Shown piece by piece: positions 26,235 through 35,961 of a DNA stretch of 64,000 bases. A program made the position numbers and the translations under genes. Numbering within the stretch: the first letter of the stretch is position 1; each line of letters starts with the position of its first letter. Location: NCBI GenBank assembly GCA_963809695.1, contig CAWEKI010000008.1:1-64000 (forward strand). Direction: 5' to 3'. Under the pieces are notes generated by a model. That model did no database searches and was not told the DNA's origin. It saw nothing but the letters and a program-made list of their open reading frames with translations. Origin of the DNA: JAGDMJ01 sp963809695 (GTDB taxonomy: Bacteria; Bacteroidota; Ignavibacteria; UBA10030; UBA6906).

Positions 26235-29200
26235 ATGAACAGGCTCATGGTCGGGCTGGTACTCCTTGCATCACAAAGCTTCGCCCAGACGTCCTACGTC
26301 AAAGACTGGCTGGTCATTGGCACGTTTTCCAACCCTGATGCGGCGACTCGCCTCTCGCGCGACTATCTCCAGGGCGAATCCTCTGTTCTCCCGCGCGGTG
26401 GTCAAATGTTCCAGGGACATCAATGGATCATTGTCCACTCGCCGCTTGACTACCTGAACCTTCGCAGCAGTGATCTAGACTTTCACCCTTTTGAGAACTG
26501 CGTTGCCTACGCGGTGTTCTTCGTCCAGTCCCCGAAGGAGCAGCAGGTTCGGCTGCTCGTGGGAAGTGACGACGCTGTCGCGGTCTGGTGCAACGGGAAC
26601 CGCATTCACTTCCTTGAGGTTCACCGGAGCATCCAGTTGGACAACGATACCGTTGCTGCTGTTCTTCGCAAAGGGTGGAACACGCTGCTCTTCAAGGTGG
26701 CGAATGCCGATGGGGGGTATGCTCTTTCGGCGAGATTTGGCGACGGCAGCGGGCTGAGCGTTACCCCGCTGAACCCCTTTCGGCCCTCCGTCGAGCTCAC
26801 CCCGGCAACGCTGGTTCTTGACACTGCAGCCATTTCGGCCGGGTTTGTGCTCACGGCTGACAATCGTCCCGAGTTTCATCTCGACGTCCAACTCAGAAAT
26901 ACCGGCATGGCGGGGGCTGAGCACGTAGTGGTCGGGAGCTCGCTTCGGGAGAAGCCCCTTGAGATCCCTGAGGTCTACGGCGGCGAGAAGAGAGGCGTCT
27001 CATTGGTACTTCCATTCCAGGAGGCAATGTTGGCCGGAACCCGGGGGACCCATGCGACAGTCACGCTGGAGTACGGGGAAAGCGAATTCACACATCTCTA
27101 TCCGGCGGCGGAGAAAATCCTACGGGCACTCTTCTCTCCCTGGAACCTGGAAGGTGAGAGCATGGCACAACCGGGCTCCGCGGGCATTCTTTTTTCGCGT
27201 GCTGTTACAATTCCTCCTGATCTTTCCGGGCTCGGACTGAAATTCGCGATCGACATCGGAGATTCCCGGGGGAGGGTCGTCGTCAATGGCAAGACGGTAC
27301 TGGCAAGGTTCAGCGGAGATTCCGGCGATCTGCTGCTGACGCCGAAGGCATCGCCCCGTGACACATTTATGGTTGAAGTGACGGCCGTTGAATCTGGCGG
27401 AACCCCGGGCCAATCGGCGCGCCGTGCGGCGTTACTCCCCTTTAACGAACCTATGCAGCTGTACCTGGATGATGTCCGGTTTGCCCGGGAAATCTATCGT
27501 GTCAATCCCGGCGATCAGTCAAAGACACTTCAGGCGCTCTTTGCTTTGTTGCAGGCAGGTCAGGCTGACCATGCAAATGAGCTGTTGAAGGAACCTGTAA
27601 GGAAGCTCTCTGCGCTGGTACCGGAAGGTCGGCGAATCTCACTGCATTTCGTAGGGAATGCTCACATTGACATGGCTTGGCTCTGGAGGTACAGGGAGAC
27701 AATAGACGTCACCCGTGCGACGCTTCAGGCGGCCGTCGACAACCTGATGACTGATGCCAATTTTAAATTCTCCCACGGCCAGGCACAGAGCTACCAGTGG
27801 ATCGAGACGCGGGAGCCGGCGCTGTTCCGCGAGATCCAGTCTTTTGTAAAGCAAGGGCGTTGGGAGATCGTGGGTGGGACGTGGGTAGAATCGGACGCCA
27901 ATATTCCTTCGGGTGAGTCTCTCGTGCGGCAATTCCTGTACGGCAAGCGCTACTTCAAGCGCAAGTTTGGCGTTGAGCCGACCCATGGGTGGTACCCCGA
28001 TACTTTTGGCCACCCCGCGACACTGCCGGAAATACTAGCCGGTTGCGGGATGGAGTCGTATACATTCTTCCGGCCTGAACAGCCGGAGCGGATGTACACA
28101 TGGCAAGGTCCCGATGGGAGCACCGTCCTGGCACATCATCCATCAAATTGGTATGGAACATGGGTTCCCCTCTCGGACACGCTCTGGAAAAGTGCAGAGC
28201 GGACCAGCCAGCTGCTTGGAGTCAAGGACGCGCTGCAATTCTACGGAGTGGGAGATCACGGGGGAGGTCCAACGCGCCGTGACATTGCTATGATAGAGCA
28301 CCTCAGCAGGCTTTCCATGTATCCAAAGGTCAAATTCTCAACGATGCAGGAGTACTATCAAAAGGTCGTCGCCGACCGTCCACACATGCCGGAAGTCCGC
28401 GGAGAACAGAACCCGGTGTTTGAAGGATGCTATACCAGCCAGGCGATGGCGAAGGCAAACAACCGGAAGGCAGAAGCGCTGTTGCCCACCGCCGAAGAAT
28501 TTGCCGTGATCGCATCTCAGTATGGCTATCCATATCCCGCCGCGATTCTTGAGGATGCGTGGCACCAGGTCCTCTTCAATCAATTCCATGATGTCCTTTG
28601 TGGATCCGGCATTCATGCCGTCTATGACGATGCCAGGGTCTTTTACGATGAGGCTTTTCAAAAGGCAGGCAGCGCGCTTGATGGCGGGCTCCGGCAGATA
28701 GCCGGCCTCGTGAATACGAAGCACTCAAATCGTGCACTCAAGCCGGTCCTGTTGTTCAATCCGCTGAATTGGAAGCGATCGGATCCCATTACGCTGACCC
28801 TTCCCCACACGGGAGACAAGAACACTCCACGCGTATTTGGCGACCGCGGGAAACGCATTGACGCTCAAGTCGTATGGTCAACTTTGGATTCCGTGCAGTT
28901 TGTCTTCGTCCCCGATTCAATTCCATCAGTAGGCTACCGGACATTCTGGATACGCATGGAGGCGCCGCCCTCTGAGCCCGCCCCGGGAGGAGCTCTGAAG
29001 CAGCGACAAGAGCTAAAATTGGAGAACCGCTACTTCTGGGTTGAGATCGATCAGGCCACCGGGTCGGTATCGCGGATCTATGACAAGATGCACCAACGAG
29101 AGCTGCTCCCTCACGGAGCCCAGGCCAACCAGCTTACGATCCAGGAGGATGATGCGGGAATGTCCGCATGGGTTATCGGCCTGAAAGGTGAGCCTCATCC

Positions 29201-30041
29201 GATCAATATCCCTTCCTCCATTCAGGTAGTGGAAGACGGACCCGTAAGAAAGACCATCCGGGTCGAGTACCGGTTCGAGCAGTCGAGCTTTACTCAGGAG
29301 ATCACGCTTTATGCGCACCTGCCGAGGATTGATTTCCGCATCACTGCCGATTGGAGGCATCGAAAGCGATTGGTCAAGGTGGGGTTTCCACTGAATCTCT
29401 CCCGGGGGGTGGCGACGTTTGAAATTCCCTATGGGACCATCGTCCGTCCTGCTGATGGAAGAGAGGAGGTGGCCCAAAAGTGGGTGGACCTTTCCGCCCC
29501 GGAGCATGGCGTGAGCTTGTTGAACGACTCAAAATATGGCTTCGATGTCCACGAAAACACGATCCACATGACTGCGTTGCGGGCACCTACCGATCCTGAC
29601 CCGCTTGCCGACGAAGGCCACCACGAGTTTTCGTATGCCCTTTATCCGCACGAAGGAAGTTGGAAGGAGGGACTTACGGTGCGCCGGGGATACGACTTCA
29701 ACACCCCGGTTGTTGCTGTCTGGACAGCGCAGCATGGCGGCCGGTTACCGGCATCACTCTCGTTCTTCACGCTTGATTCCCCGGGGATTGTCCTGACAAC
29801 GTTGAAGAAGGGGGAGGATGACAACAGCGTGGTCCTTCGTTGCTATGAGACGCTGGGCCGAGCAGGGGATGTCACGCTCAGGTCCTGGAGGCCGCTGAAG
29901 GAGATCCGCGGCATCGACATGATAGAGTGGCACAAAACGGGAAACGAGATTATTTCTCCGGGAGGGAAAACCGCCCTGCTGAAATTCGGGGCGAATGAAA
30001 TCAAGACCTGGAAGATCTCGTTCGCTATGCTGTTACACTGA
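26235..30041 (+). CDS. Secreted glycoside hydrolase family 38 (alpha-mannosidase)
   Basis: 1268 residues with signal peptide MNRLMVGLVLLASQSFAQ. Residues about 25-460 form an extra N-terminal region with PA14- or jelly-roll-like strands (FVQSPKEQQVRLLVGSDD, AVWCNGNRI). The GH38 catalytic domain starts at about 470: GNAHIDMAWLWRYRET gives zinc ligands His and Asp, GWYPDTFGH contains the nucleophile Asp at about residue 588, and QFHDVLCGSG is the C-terminal His/Asp zinc motif. The GH38 beta-sandwich domains follow. The family usually has 800 to 1050 residues, so the N-terminal addition explains the excess. It hydrolyses alpha-mannosides in the periplasm or outside. AGGAG precedes the ATG. It is a monocistronic-looking gene. 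Confidence 0.88.
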   Translation: MNRLMVGLVLLASQSFAQTSYVKDWLVIGTFSNPDAATRLSRDYLQGESSVLPRGGQMFQGHQWIIVHSPLDYLNLRSSDLDFHPFENCVAYAVFFVQSPKEQQVRLLVGSDDAVAVWCNGNRIHFLEVHRSIQLDNDTVAAVLRKGWNTLLFKVANADGGYALSARFGDGSGLSVTPLNPFRPSVELTPATLVLDTAAISAGFVLTADNRPEFHLDVQLRNTGMAGAEHVVVGSSLREKPLEIPEVYGGEKRGVSLVLPFQEAMLAGTRGTHATVTLEYGESEFTHLYPAAEKILRALFSPWNLEGESMAQPGSAGILFSRAVTIPPDLSGLGLKFAIDIGDSRGRVVVNGKTVLARFSGDSGDLLLTPKASPRDTFMVEVTAVESGGTPGQSARRAALLPFNEPMQLYLDDVRFAREIYRVNPGDQSKTLQALFALLQAGQADHANELLKEPVRKLSALVPEGRRISLHFVGNAHIDMAWLWRYRETIDVTRATLQAAVDNLMTDANFKFSHGQAQSYQWIETREPALFREIQSFVKQGRWEIVGGTWVESDANIPSGESLVRQFLYGKRYFKRKFGVEPTHGWYPDTFGHPATLPEILAGCGMESYTFFRPEQPERMYTWQGPDGSTVLAHHPSNWYGTWVPLSDTLWKSAERTSQLLGVKDALQFYGVGDHGGGPTRRDIAMIEHLSRLSMYPKVKFSTMQEYYQKVVADRPHMPEVRGEQNPVFEGCYTSQAMAKANNRKAEALLPTAEEFAVIASQYGYPYPAAILEDAWHQVLFNQFHDVLCGSGIHAVYDDARVFYDEAFQKAGSALDGGLRQIAGLVNTKHSNRALKPVLLFNPLNWKRSDPITLTLPHTGDKNTPRVFGDRGKRIDAQVVWSTLDSVQFVFVPDSIPSVGYRTFWIRMEAPPSEPAPGGALKQRQELKLENRYFWVEIDQATGSVSRIYDKMHQRELLPHGAQANQLTIQEDDAGMSAWVIGLKGEPHPINIPSSIQVVEDGPVRKTIRVEYRFEQSSFTQEITLYAHLPRIDFRITADWRHRKRLVKVGFPLNLSRGVATFEIPYGTIVRPADGREEVAQKWVDLSAPEHGVSLLNDSKYGFDVHENTIHMTALRAPTDPDPLADEGHHEFSYALYPHEGSWKEGLTVRRGYDFNTPVVAVWTAQHGGRLPASLSFFTLDSPGIVLTTLKKGEDDNSVVLRCYETLGRAGDVTLRSWRPLKEIRGIDMIEWHKTGNEIISPGGKTALLKFGANEIKTWKISFAMLLH

Positions 30042-30131
30042 CATGGAAGCGGGCGGGGGCTCGCACGGGCACTTATTTGAGAACGTGGATATGTTTCAGG
30101 GTGTTGCAGCCGCGATCGTGTATGCTGTTGG

Positions 30132-32288
30132 TCAGATATAATAGAGGTATTTGACCTTGAGGACTGCCGCCCGCTCTTGAATGCGCATTTGCCGGGAGAG
30201 TTGATCTCGTTGCTCGGTCTGGTTCAGGGCAAGGTAGATCCAGCTCTTTGGCAGGAAGTTATAGGAAAAGAGGAACCCCAGGATCACGTGCTCGAGCTTG
30301 TCGGTAGAGCGAAGATATACGTTGTCCACGTACAGTCTGAAATTCAGGTCGTTCACCGGGGTCAATGAACAATAGGGGCGCGCATTGTAGGTGATGTCTT
30401 CGACTTCGCCGTCCGGCTTCCACTCCGTGTACATGCCGTATGATGTGCCGATCTCAAATTGGTTGAACATCTTCCAGCCTACCTCCACGTCCAGACCTGC
30501 GTACCTTCCCAGATAATCACGCCTGAAGTTGTACGTGCGGTCATACTCTGCATAGATGTTACCTGCCCACCGGGGGGAAATGTGCATCCAAAGGCTGAGG
30601 CTGGTGCCCCAGGAGTCGTAGAGCTTTCCAGCATCTTTGCTTCGCCCGGCATTCCCGCTGATCTCGAATCCCCAGTTATCTCTGAATTGCATATTGTATC
30701 CGACAATCGCGGCGCGGTCGGTGAACAGGTCAGCATGTTCATAATAGAAATAGACTCCGGCATAGGCGAGAATCTGTTGGATGTAACCCTCTTTAAGATA
30801 CCATCGGGGTCCGGAGATAGCGGTGAATTCCCCGGTTCCCTGCCACGGGACGTAGCCTACCTCGCTGATGTCGAATTCATTTCCGATCGCTCGTATCCTC
30901 ACAAGGTTCATCCAGTCCTCGCCGAACATGGTAAAGCCAAGCGACGTGGCATAGTCTCCGCGCGATCCCTGGATCGATCGGGCGAACTGATATGACGCTT
31001 GCCAGGTGGAAGTGCGGAGCGCTCCATCAATGTCCAGAACCCCTTCGGTGTATCCGTGGGTCTGTTTGCCCACAAAGAGCATTCCGATGGATGAGTTGTC
31101 AAAGATCCGCGTCTTCACCCTTGCTGCAAGAAACGAGGCCGCATGTTCCTTCTGGTCAAATCCGTTCAGGGTGTAGTTTGTTTCGCCGGTGTGGGCATAG
31201 AAACCACCGTATTCCCAATCACTGAGCCGCCCAAACGCTTTGGTGCCCACGAGGAGCGGCACCTCCGTGCCATCCGGCAGAAGTTTTCCGATCCGGCGGG
31301 AGTAGAATAGTTCCAACGGCCTGTAGAATCCCGTATTCTGCTCCCGGCCCGACGCCGTGAACACTTCACTCCCTTCCGTAAAAAAAGGCCGCCGCTCATC
31401 GTAATGGGTTTCGTAGCGCGTAATATTGAACGCGAAGGGATCCGCTTCGATCTGGGCGAAATCGGGATTGGCGGTCAGTTGGAACGTCAGCTTCTCGGAG
31501 GGATTGTAGAAGATGTCAAGGCCGGCATCCGGATTGACGTCATATTTCCCGTCCCCGAGGTATGTTGCCTTGGCTATGCCTACCGGGTAGACTTCCAGGT
31601 TAAGTCCGGTCGCGATGGGGCGGCTGCCGTTGAACACCAGGCGTCCGAATTTCGAGATCCGCTGCCCTTCGTTTTCCTCGTATGCATTCCAGTACAGGTC
31701 TTCTTTCCGGGTCGAACTCCACCTGTCGAAATCGAGGCCCCACTCGGCCAATTCCCCATTGTACCGGATGGACTTGTAGGGAATTTTGATCTCGACTACG
31801 AAGCACCAACTGTACACCTTTGCCGCGCTGAACCAAACCCCATCCCAGCTGTAGTCCCTGTTCCTGGCATCATCGAGCAGACGGCAGTCGGCACGCACGC
31901 CTGCGGCGGACACGGCGAACTTGTATGCGGTCTGCCGGTCGTTGAAAGTGTCGAGCATGACTGAGACCACGTCTCCTTCCACGTTGTCCAGTAGGCCGGT
32001 GAGACGCTGCACGTCTGATTCATCATCGTAGCACACCATCAGGCAATAGAGTGCGTCAGGTGTCGTGAGCACCTTGGCTACGGTTTTTCGCGCGGGAGGC
32101 TTAGCATAGTACGGCGAGAGTTGGAAGAAATCGGAGACCGAATCTGCGCTGCTCCATATTGGGTCAACCTCCCCATCCACGATGACATCGGCGGCGGCCT
32201 GGTAAGCATGCATCACCTTGACGGCCACGCTGTCAGCAGCTGCAGCTCCTGACGTGACACAAAACAGCAGGAGAAGCAATTTGGTCAT
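30132..32288 (-). CDS. DUF5916-type protein: CBM9-like domain plus outer-membrane barrel
   Basis: 718 residues with signal peptide MTKLLLLLFCVTSGAAA. Residues about 25-220 form a carbohydrate-binding family 9-like domain (VDGEVDPIWSSADSVSDFFQ, SVMLDTFNDRQTAYKFAV, AEWGLDFDRWS). The rest is a DUF5916 region predicted as an outer-membrane beta-barrel, with ITRYETHYDERRPFFTEG as the hallmark sequence and a final aromatic strand ending YLYYI. The function is unknown; such proteins are abundant in FCB bacteria and may bind or import carbohydrates. I start at the ATG at 32288, behind GGAGCCAGGA; the frame is open for 85 codons further but without a leader or ribosome site. It ends convergently 90 bp from the GH38 gene. 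Confidence 0.75.
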   Translation of the reverse strand: MTKLLLLLFCVTSGAAAADSVAVKVMHAYQAAADVIVDGEVDPIWSSADSVSDFFQLSPYYAKPPARKTVAKVLTTPDALYCLMVCYDDESDVQRLTGLLDNVEGDVVSVMLDTFNDRQTAYKFAVSAAGVRADCRLLDDARNRDYSWDGVWFSAAKVYSWCFVVEIKIPYKSIRYNGELAEWGLDFDRWSSTRKEDLYWNAYEENEGQRISKFGRLVFNGSRPIATGLNLEVYPVGIAKATYLGDGKYDVNPDAGLDIFYNPSEKLTFQLTANPDFAQIEADPFAFNITRYETHYDERRPFFTEGSEVFTASGREQNTGFYRPLELFYSRRIGKLLPDGTEVPLLVGTKAFGRLSDWEYGGFYAHTGETNYTLNGFDQKEHAASFLAARVKTRIFDNSSIGMLFVGKQTHGYTEGVLDIDGALRTSTWQASYQFARSIQGSRGDYATSLGFTMFGEDWMNLVRIRAIGNEFDISEVGYVPWQGTGEFTAISGPRWYLKEGYIQQILAYAGVYFYYEHADLFTDRAAIVGYNMQFRDNWGFEISGNAGRSKDAGKLYDSWGTSLSLWMHISPRWAGNIYAEYDRTYNFRRDYLGRYAGLDVEVGWKMFNQFEIGTSYGMYTEWKPDGEVEDITYNARPYCSLTPVNDLNFRLYVDNVYLRSTDKLEHVILGFLFSYNFLPKSWIYLALNQTEQRDQLSRQMRIQERAAVLKVKYLYYI

Positions 32289-32421
32289 TCCTGGCTCCAG
32301 GGTCAGACGATAGGGAGGGATAAACATGGGGTCCCCATTGATATAACGGACAAACCTGCAATAGGTTACAGCGTTTCTTACTGTTTGGAATTTCACGAGT
32401 GCGGGGAGTGTTAGGAAGACA

Positions 32422-32934
32422 ATGGAACGTCTGGCGATAGCAACATTTGGTGCGGGCTGCTTCTGGTGTGTGGAAGCAGTCTTCGAACGGCATGAAGGAG
32501 TCAAGTCCGTTGTGGCAGGGTACGCCGGCGGTACCATCCCCAACCCGACCTACGAAGCGGTCTGCACGGGGAAGACCGGACATGCCGAGGTGGCCCAGAT
32601 TGCATTCGATCCCACAAAGGTGACGTATGATCAACTCCTGGATCTGTTCTGGAAAGCTCATGACCCTACGACGATGAACCGTCAGGGGTCGGATGTGGGG
32701 ACGCAGTATCGTTCCGCCATCTTCTACCATGATGAAGAGCAAAAAAGCGCTGCCGAACAATCGAAAGTCCGGGCGGCCCGCCTGTTTGATGAGCCCATTG
32801 TGACTCAGATCGTGCCCTTGACGAAATTCTACCCGGCAGAGAATTACCACCAGGATTACTTCCGGAACAATCCCAACGCGCCGTACTGTACGTTCGTGAT
32901 CAAGCCGAAACTGAAAAAGTTGGAGCGAGGGTAA
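32422..32934 (+). CDS. msrA: Peptide methionine-S-sulfoxide reductase MsrA
   Basis: 170 residues, full length for MsrA. The active-site signature FGAGCFWCVEA (Cys13 as the nucleophile, Cys16) is intact, followed by GYAGGTIPNPTYEAVCTGKTGHAE and the conserved YHQDYF region (AENYHQDYF). The enzyme reduces methionine-S-sulfoxide in proteins to methionine using thioredoxin. It is a single gene divergent from the DUF5916-type gene, with a 133-bp shared upstream region. No MsrB domain is fused. Confidence 0.96.
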   Translation: MERLAIATFGAGCFWCVEAVFERHEGVKSVVAGYAGGTIPNPTYEAVCTGKTGHAEVAQIAFDPTKVTYDQLLDLFWKAHDPTTMNRQGSDVGTQYRSAIFYHDEEQKSAAEQSKVRAARLFDEPIVTQIVPLTKFYPAENYHQDYFRNNPNAPYCTFVIKPKLKKLERG

Positions 32935-33123
32935 TAGGTGCAGCTTAATACATCAACCACGGAGCAGGCCCTTTCTTGGAACCCTCCGTCTTTCCTTCAC
33001 CTGAATATCCCTTCTGTGACACTCTGAGTTTTGTGTGCTCTTTGAGTTCGTCTTGTCCCGAGTTGCTCTTTCCGGGGCGGTATCCTATATTTCAGCATTC
33101 TTTCCCCTATAGGAACCAGCCAC

Positions 33124-33867
33124 GTGAACAACTCTGAGCGCCCCACACCCGAAAGCGTCATGCGTGACGTCACCATCGATATCATCCGTCGGTCAATAAA
33201 GAAGGGGAGAAAGAAGGGAAGAAGCATTTACATCAGCAAGACCTCGGGAGGCAAGAGGGTTGACGTTGAGACGGTGAACCCCGACACTCCGGAAGGATGG
33301 AAAAACCTGGACGCCTACTTGACGCCGGTCGGGCGCCATTACACATTTTCCGGCCTGGGTGCACCGGAAGAAAAGAATGCCATCAACTGGCGGACGCTGA
33401 ATCTTCCGACAGCCCGGAAAGTTTTCGTCCTGATCATGGTGGGGATCTCCTTTCTCATGAAAGGCACGCCACTGAAGAACAAGCTCTACCGGATGATGGG
33501 GATGCATATTGGCCGGAACGTGGAGATCATGCAACTCGTCTGGTTGGATCACTACAGACCTGAATTGATCTTCATTGGAGACAATACGCTGCTTGGCGCA
33601 TATACGCATGTGACCGTCCATGCGTACGAAGGGTGTGGCAAGTTCCGTTACGGGCTTGTCGAGATAGGCTCACACTGTGTGCTCGGGGCGGGGACAGGTA
33701 TCGGGCCAATGTTAATCGAGGATGGCGTGCGCACACTTCCCGGGACGACTCTCTCCCCCTATCTGGTGCGTGTGCGGGCCGGGTCGGTCGTTGGATACAA
33801 TCCCCCGCCGGTCAAGCTTCCTCAGGTAAATGCCCAGCGGGTGGAGGAGGTCGGGTCGCAAACGTGA
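33124..33867 (+). CDS. Left-handed beta-helix (hexapeptide) acyltransferase-like protein
   Basis: 247 residues with a GTG start and no signal peptide. Residues about 100-120 form one hydrophobic segment (ARKVFVLIMVGISFLM). From about 125 the hexapeptide pattern of a left-handed beta-helix runs to the end: LYRMMGMHIGRNVEIM, FIGDNTLLGAYTHVTVHAY, EIGSHCVLGAGTGIGPM, RVRAGSVVGYNPP. This is the fold of LpxA/maltose-acetyltransferase-type enzymes; His at ...HVTVHAY could be catalytic. The acceptor is unknown. The basic N-terminal segment (IIRRSIKKGRKKGR) is unusual and might bind membranes or nucleic acid. The next gene starts 13 bp downstream. Confidence 0.7.
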   Translation: MNNSERPTPESVMRDVTIDIIRRSIKKGRKKGRSIYISKTSGGKRVDVETVNPDTPEGWKNLDAYLTPVGRHYTFSGLGAPEEKNAINWRTLNLPTARKVFVLIMVGISFLMKGTPLKNKLYRMMGMHIGRNVEIMQLVWLDHYRPELIFIGDNTLLGAYTHVTVHAYEGCGKFRYGLVEIGSHCVLGAGTGIGPMLIEDGVRTLPGTTLSPYLVRVRAGSVVGYNPPPVKLPQVNAQRVEEVGSQT

Positions 33868-33880
33868 TTTGAGACATGTT

Positions 33881-35878
33881 ATGAAAAGTCCCGTGCTCAA
33901 CTCGCTGATCAGCTTCTTTTCCCTGGTGCTTCTGAGTTCAAGTGCCTCGCTGCTCTTCCTTTCCTGTTCCCAGGGGGCGCGTTGGGTGGACACCGTTGAA
34001 TGGAAAGACCTGGACCTTCACAAGCTTCCCGGAGCGGAGGAGTATCCGGATGCAGGCGCGATTGTCCTGCTGGATGAGGGAACGATGGAGATCTTCGGGA
34101 GCGGGGAAGTGCGCATAAGCCTTTTTGAGCGCCACAGGATCGTCAGGGTCCTCGCTCCCGCCGGGCAGCATTATGCAAACGTTGTGATTCCCTACGGCAC
34201 GGGAATGGATGTCGAGAACATACAGGCCCGGACGATCGCCCCGGACGGGACGATCACTCCGGTGAGCGACTCCGACATCTTTGACGTGAGCCTCTATCCG
34301 AGCTACATTTTCTTTTCGGACCAGCGTGCGCGGTTGTTCACCCTTCCCGCGGTGGCAAATGGGTCGGTTCTGGAGTACCGCTACCGGTTGAGGGTGAGCG
34401 GTCATACACTCTGGCATTCCTGGAGCTTCCAGGATCGGGTGCCGACACTGCTCTCCCGCTTCACTCTTCTGAGCCCGGCAGAGTATCTGGTGAACCCGAA
34501 GCTGTACCGCATCTCCATCACTCCGCGGAGTGTTAAAGTGCCCCCCGGGTTCAAGCAGACCACGGTTTGGGAAGCGCACAATGTGCCGCCGCTGCCGACG
34601 GAGTTCGGAATGCCGGCGGAGCGGGAGGTTGAAGCACGCCTTGCTATCGCGCCCCTTGGTTTCCAGTCCTGGGACGACGTGGCAAAGTGGTACGGCGGCC
34701 TGGTGGAGCCGCGGGCGGGTGTGGGACCGCGCATCCGGGCGGTCGTGGCGGGGATCACCACAGGCGCCTCGAACGACCGTGAGAAGCTCCGTCGGATCTA
34801 TGAATGGGTGCAGCAGCAGGTGAGGTATATGGCGGTGGAAGTCGGGATCGGCGGGTACCAGCCCCATGCAGCGGAGGATGTCTGTACCAAGTTGTACGGG
34901 GATTGCAAGGACATGACCACGCTGCTCTGCTCGATGGCACAACAGGCTGGCATCGACGTGAGGCAGGCGCTGGTGAGCACATGGCAAAACGGCAAGCCCG
35001 ATACACTGCTTGCCTCGCCGCTGCAGTTCAATCACGCCATCGCGTATTGGCCCTCGGTGGACGGAGGTGTCTGGATGGACGCGACGGAGAAATGGTGCCG
35101 CTTCGGCGAACTCCCCTGGTATGATCAGGGGCTGCCGGTCCTGGTCATTGAGAAAGCGGGCAATGGAAGGATCGTGACGACTCCACGCACCTATTCGGCC
35201 GATAACTATTCGATGGATGAATGGGACGTGCGGCTGGATTCCACAGGTGCCGCGCTTGTCCGGGGAGAGTCGCGGTTCACGGGCATGCCTGCTGTTGAAG
35301 AGCGAAATGACATCAGTGATCTCAGCCCAACGGACCGGCGACGATGGCTGGAGATCTATCTTGCCCGGCGTTGTCCGGGGGTGATGCTCGATTCGTTGCA
35401 GTTTGAAGGATTGCATCCGGCCGGCGATGACCTGCGCGTGAGCTACCTGTTTCATACTTCCATGTTTGCCGTGCGACGAGGGTCCGGCCTGGTGCTCCAT
35501 CCGGGGTGGGTGTCCTCACCGGGTCTTTCCGAGTATTTTCGGTCCCCCTCGCGCGCGCTCCCTGTCCGATTTCGGTTCGGGACGCGCACTGAGCTTGCTC
35601 TTAACGTGCATCTTCCTTCCGGTTGGGGAGCCGCCGCGCCGGAGCACCCTGATTCCCTGCAGTCGGCATTCGGCGCCGCTCACTGGAATTGTCTGTCCGC
35701 AGGCCCGGTTCTGACGATGCGTTCAGATCATTCGTTCGCGGGTGATGACATTGACACGTCGAAGTATGCTCAATTCCGGGAATTTCTGGATGCCATGCAG
35801 ATGCGGGATATGAGGGAGATCGAGGTGAGAAGAATGGATGGAAGATGGGAAGAGACGCCCTTCGACTTGTCCCAGTAG
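33881..35878 (+). CDS. DUF3857/transglutaminase-like lipoprotein
   Basis: 665 residues. The leader ends in LLFLSCSQG, a lipobox, so the protein is probably anchored in the inner or outer membrane facing the periplasm. Residues about 45-250 form a DUF3857 beta domain (VRISLFERHRIVRVLAPAG, PYGTGMDVENIQARTIAPDG). A transglutaminase-like cysteine-protease fold follows: Cys in LYGDCKDMTTLL, His in FNHAIAYWP and Asp in VWMDATEKW make a full catalytic triad. The C-terminal about 200 residues are beta-rich (DUF3858-like). Proteins of this type are common in FCB bacteria; their substrate is unknown. I start at the ATG at 33881, because the leader begins there. Confidence 0.82.
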   Translation: MKSPVLNSLISFFSLVLLSSSASLLFLSCSQGARWVDTVEWKDLDLHKLPGAEEYPDAGAIVLLDEGTMEIFGSGEVRISLFERHRIVRVLAPAGQHYANVVIPYGTGMDVENIQARTIAPDGTITPVSDSDIFDVSLYPSYIFFSDQRARLFTLPAVANGSVLEYRYRLRVSGHTLWHSWSFQDRVPTLLSRFTLLSPAEYLVNPKLYRISITPRSVKVPPGFKQTTVWEAHNVPPLPTEFGMPAEREVEARLAIAPLGFQSWDDVAKWYGGLVEPRAGVGPRIRAVVAGITTGASNDREKLRRIYEWVQQQVRYMAVEVGIGGYQPHAAEDVCTKLYGDCKDMTTLLCSMAQQAGIDVRQALVSTWQNGKPDTLLASPLQFNHAIAYWPSVDGGVWMDATEKWCRFGELPWYDQGLPVLVIEKAGNGRIVTTPRTYSADNYSMDEWDVRLDSTGAALVRGESRFTGMPAVEERNDISDLSPTDRRRWLEIYLARRCPGVMLDSLQFEGLHPAGDDLRVSYLFHTSMFAVRRGSGLVLHPGWVSSPGLSEYFRSPSRALPVRFRFGTRTELALNVHLPSGWGAAAPEHPDSLQSAFGAAHWNCLSAGPVLTMRSDHSFAGDDIDTSKYAQFREFLDAMQMRDMREIEVRRMDGRWEETPFDLSQ

Positions 35879-35891
35879 TTGCCTCTCCCAG

Positions 35892-35929
35892 GTGATCCTG
35901 AGCGAGCGCTTTTTGCGAGACGAAGGATT
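35892..35929. repeat. REP-like palindrome, GATCCTGAGCGAGCG type
   Basis: GTGATCCTGAGCGAGCGC, five T, then GCGAGACGAAGGATT form an imperfect hairpin (ATCCT with AGGAT at the ends, CGC with GCG inside). The same string type (CATCCTGAGCGA...TCGAAGGAT) is a widespread dispersed intergenic repeat in many bacterial phyla. It lies between the transglutaminase lipoprotein and the MBL gene. Confidence 0.65.
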
Positions 35930-35961
35930 GACTGCCTCTCCAAAATCCGGTACATTGTCAC

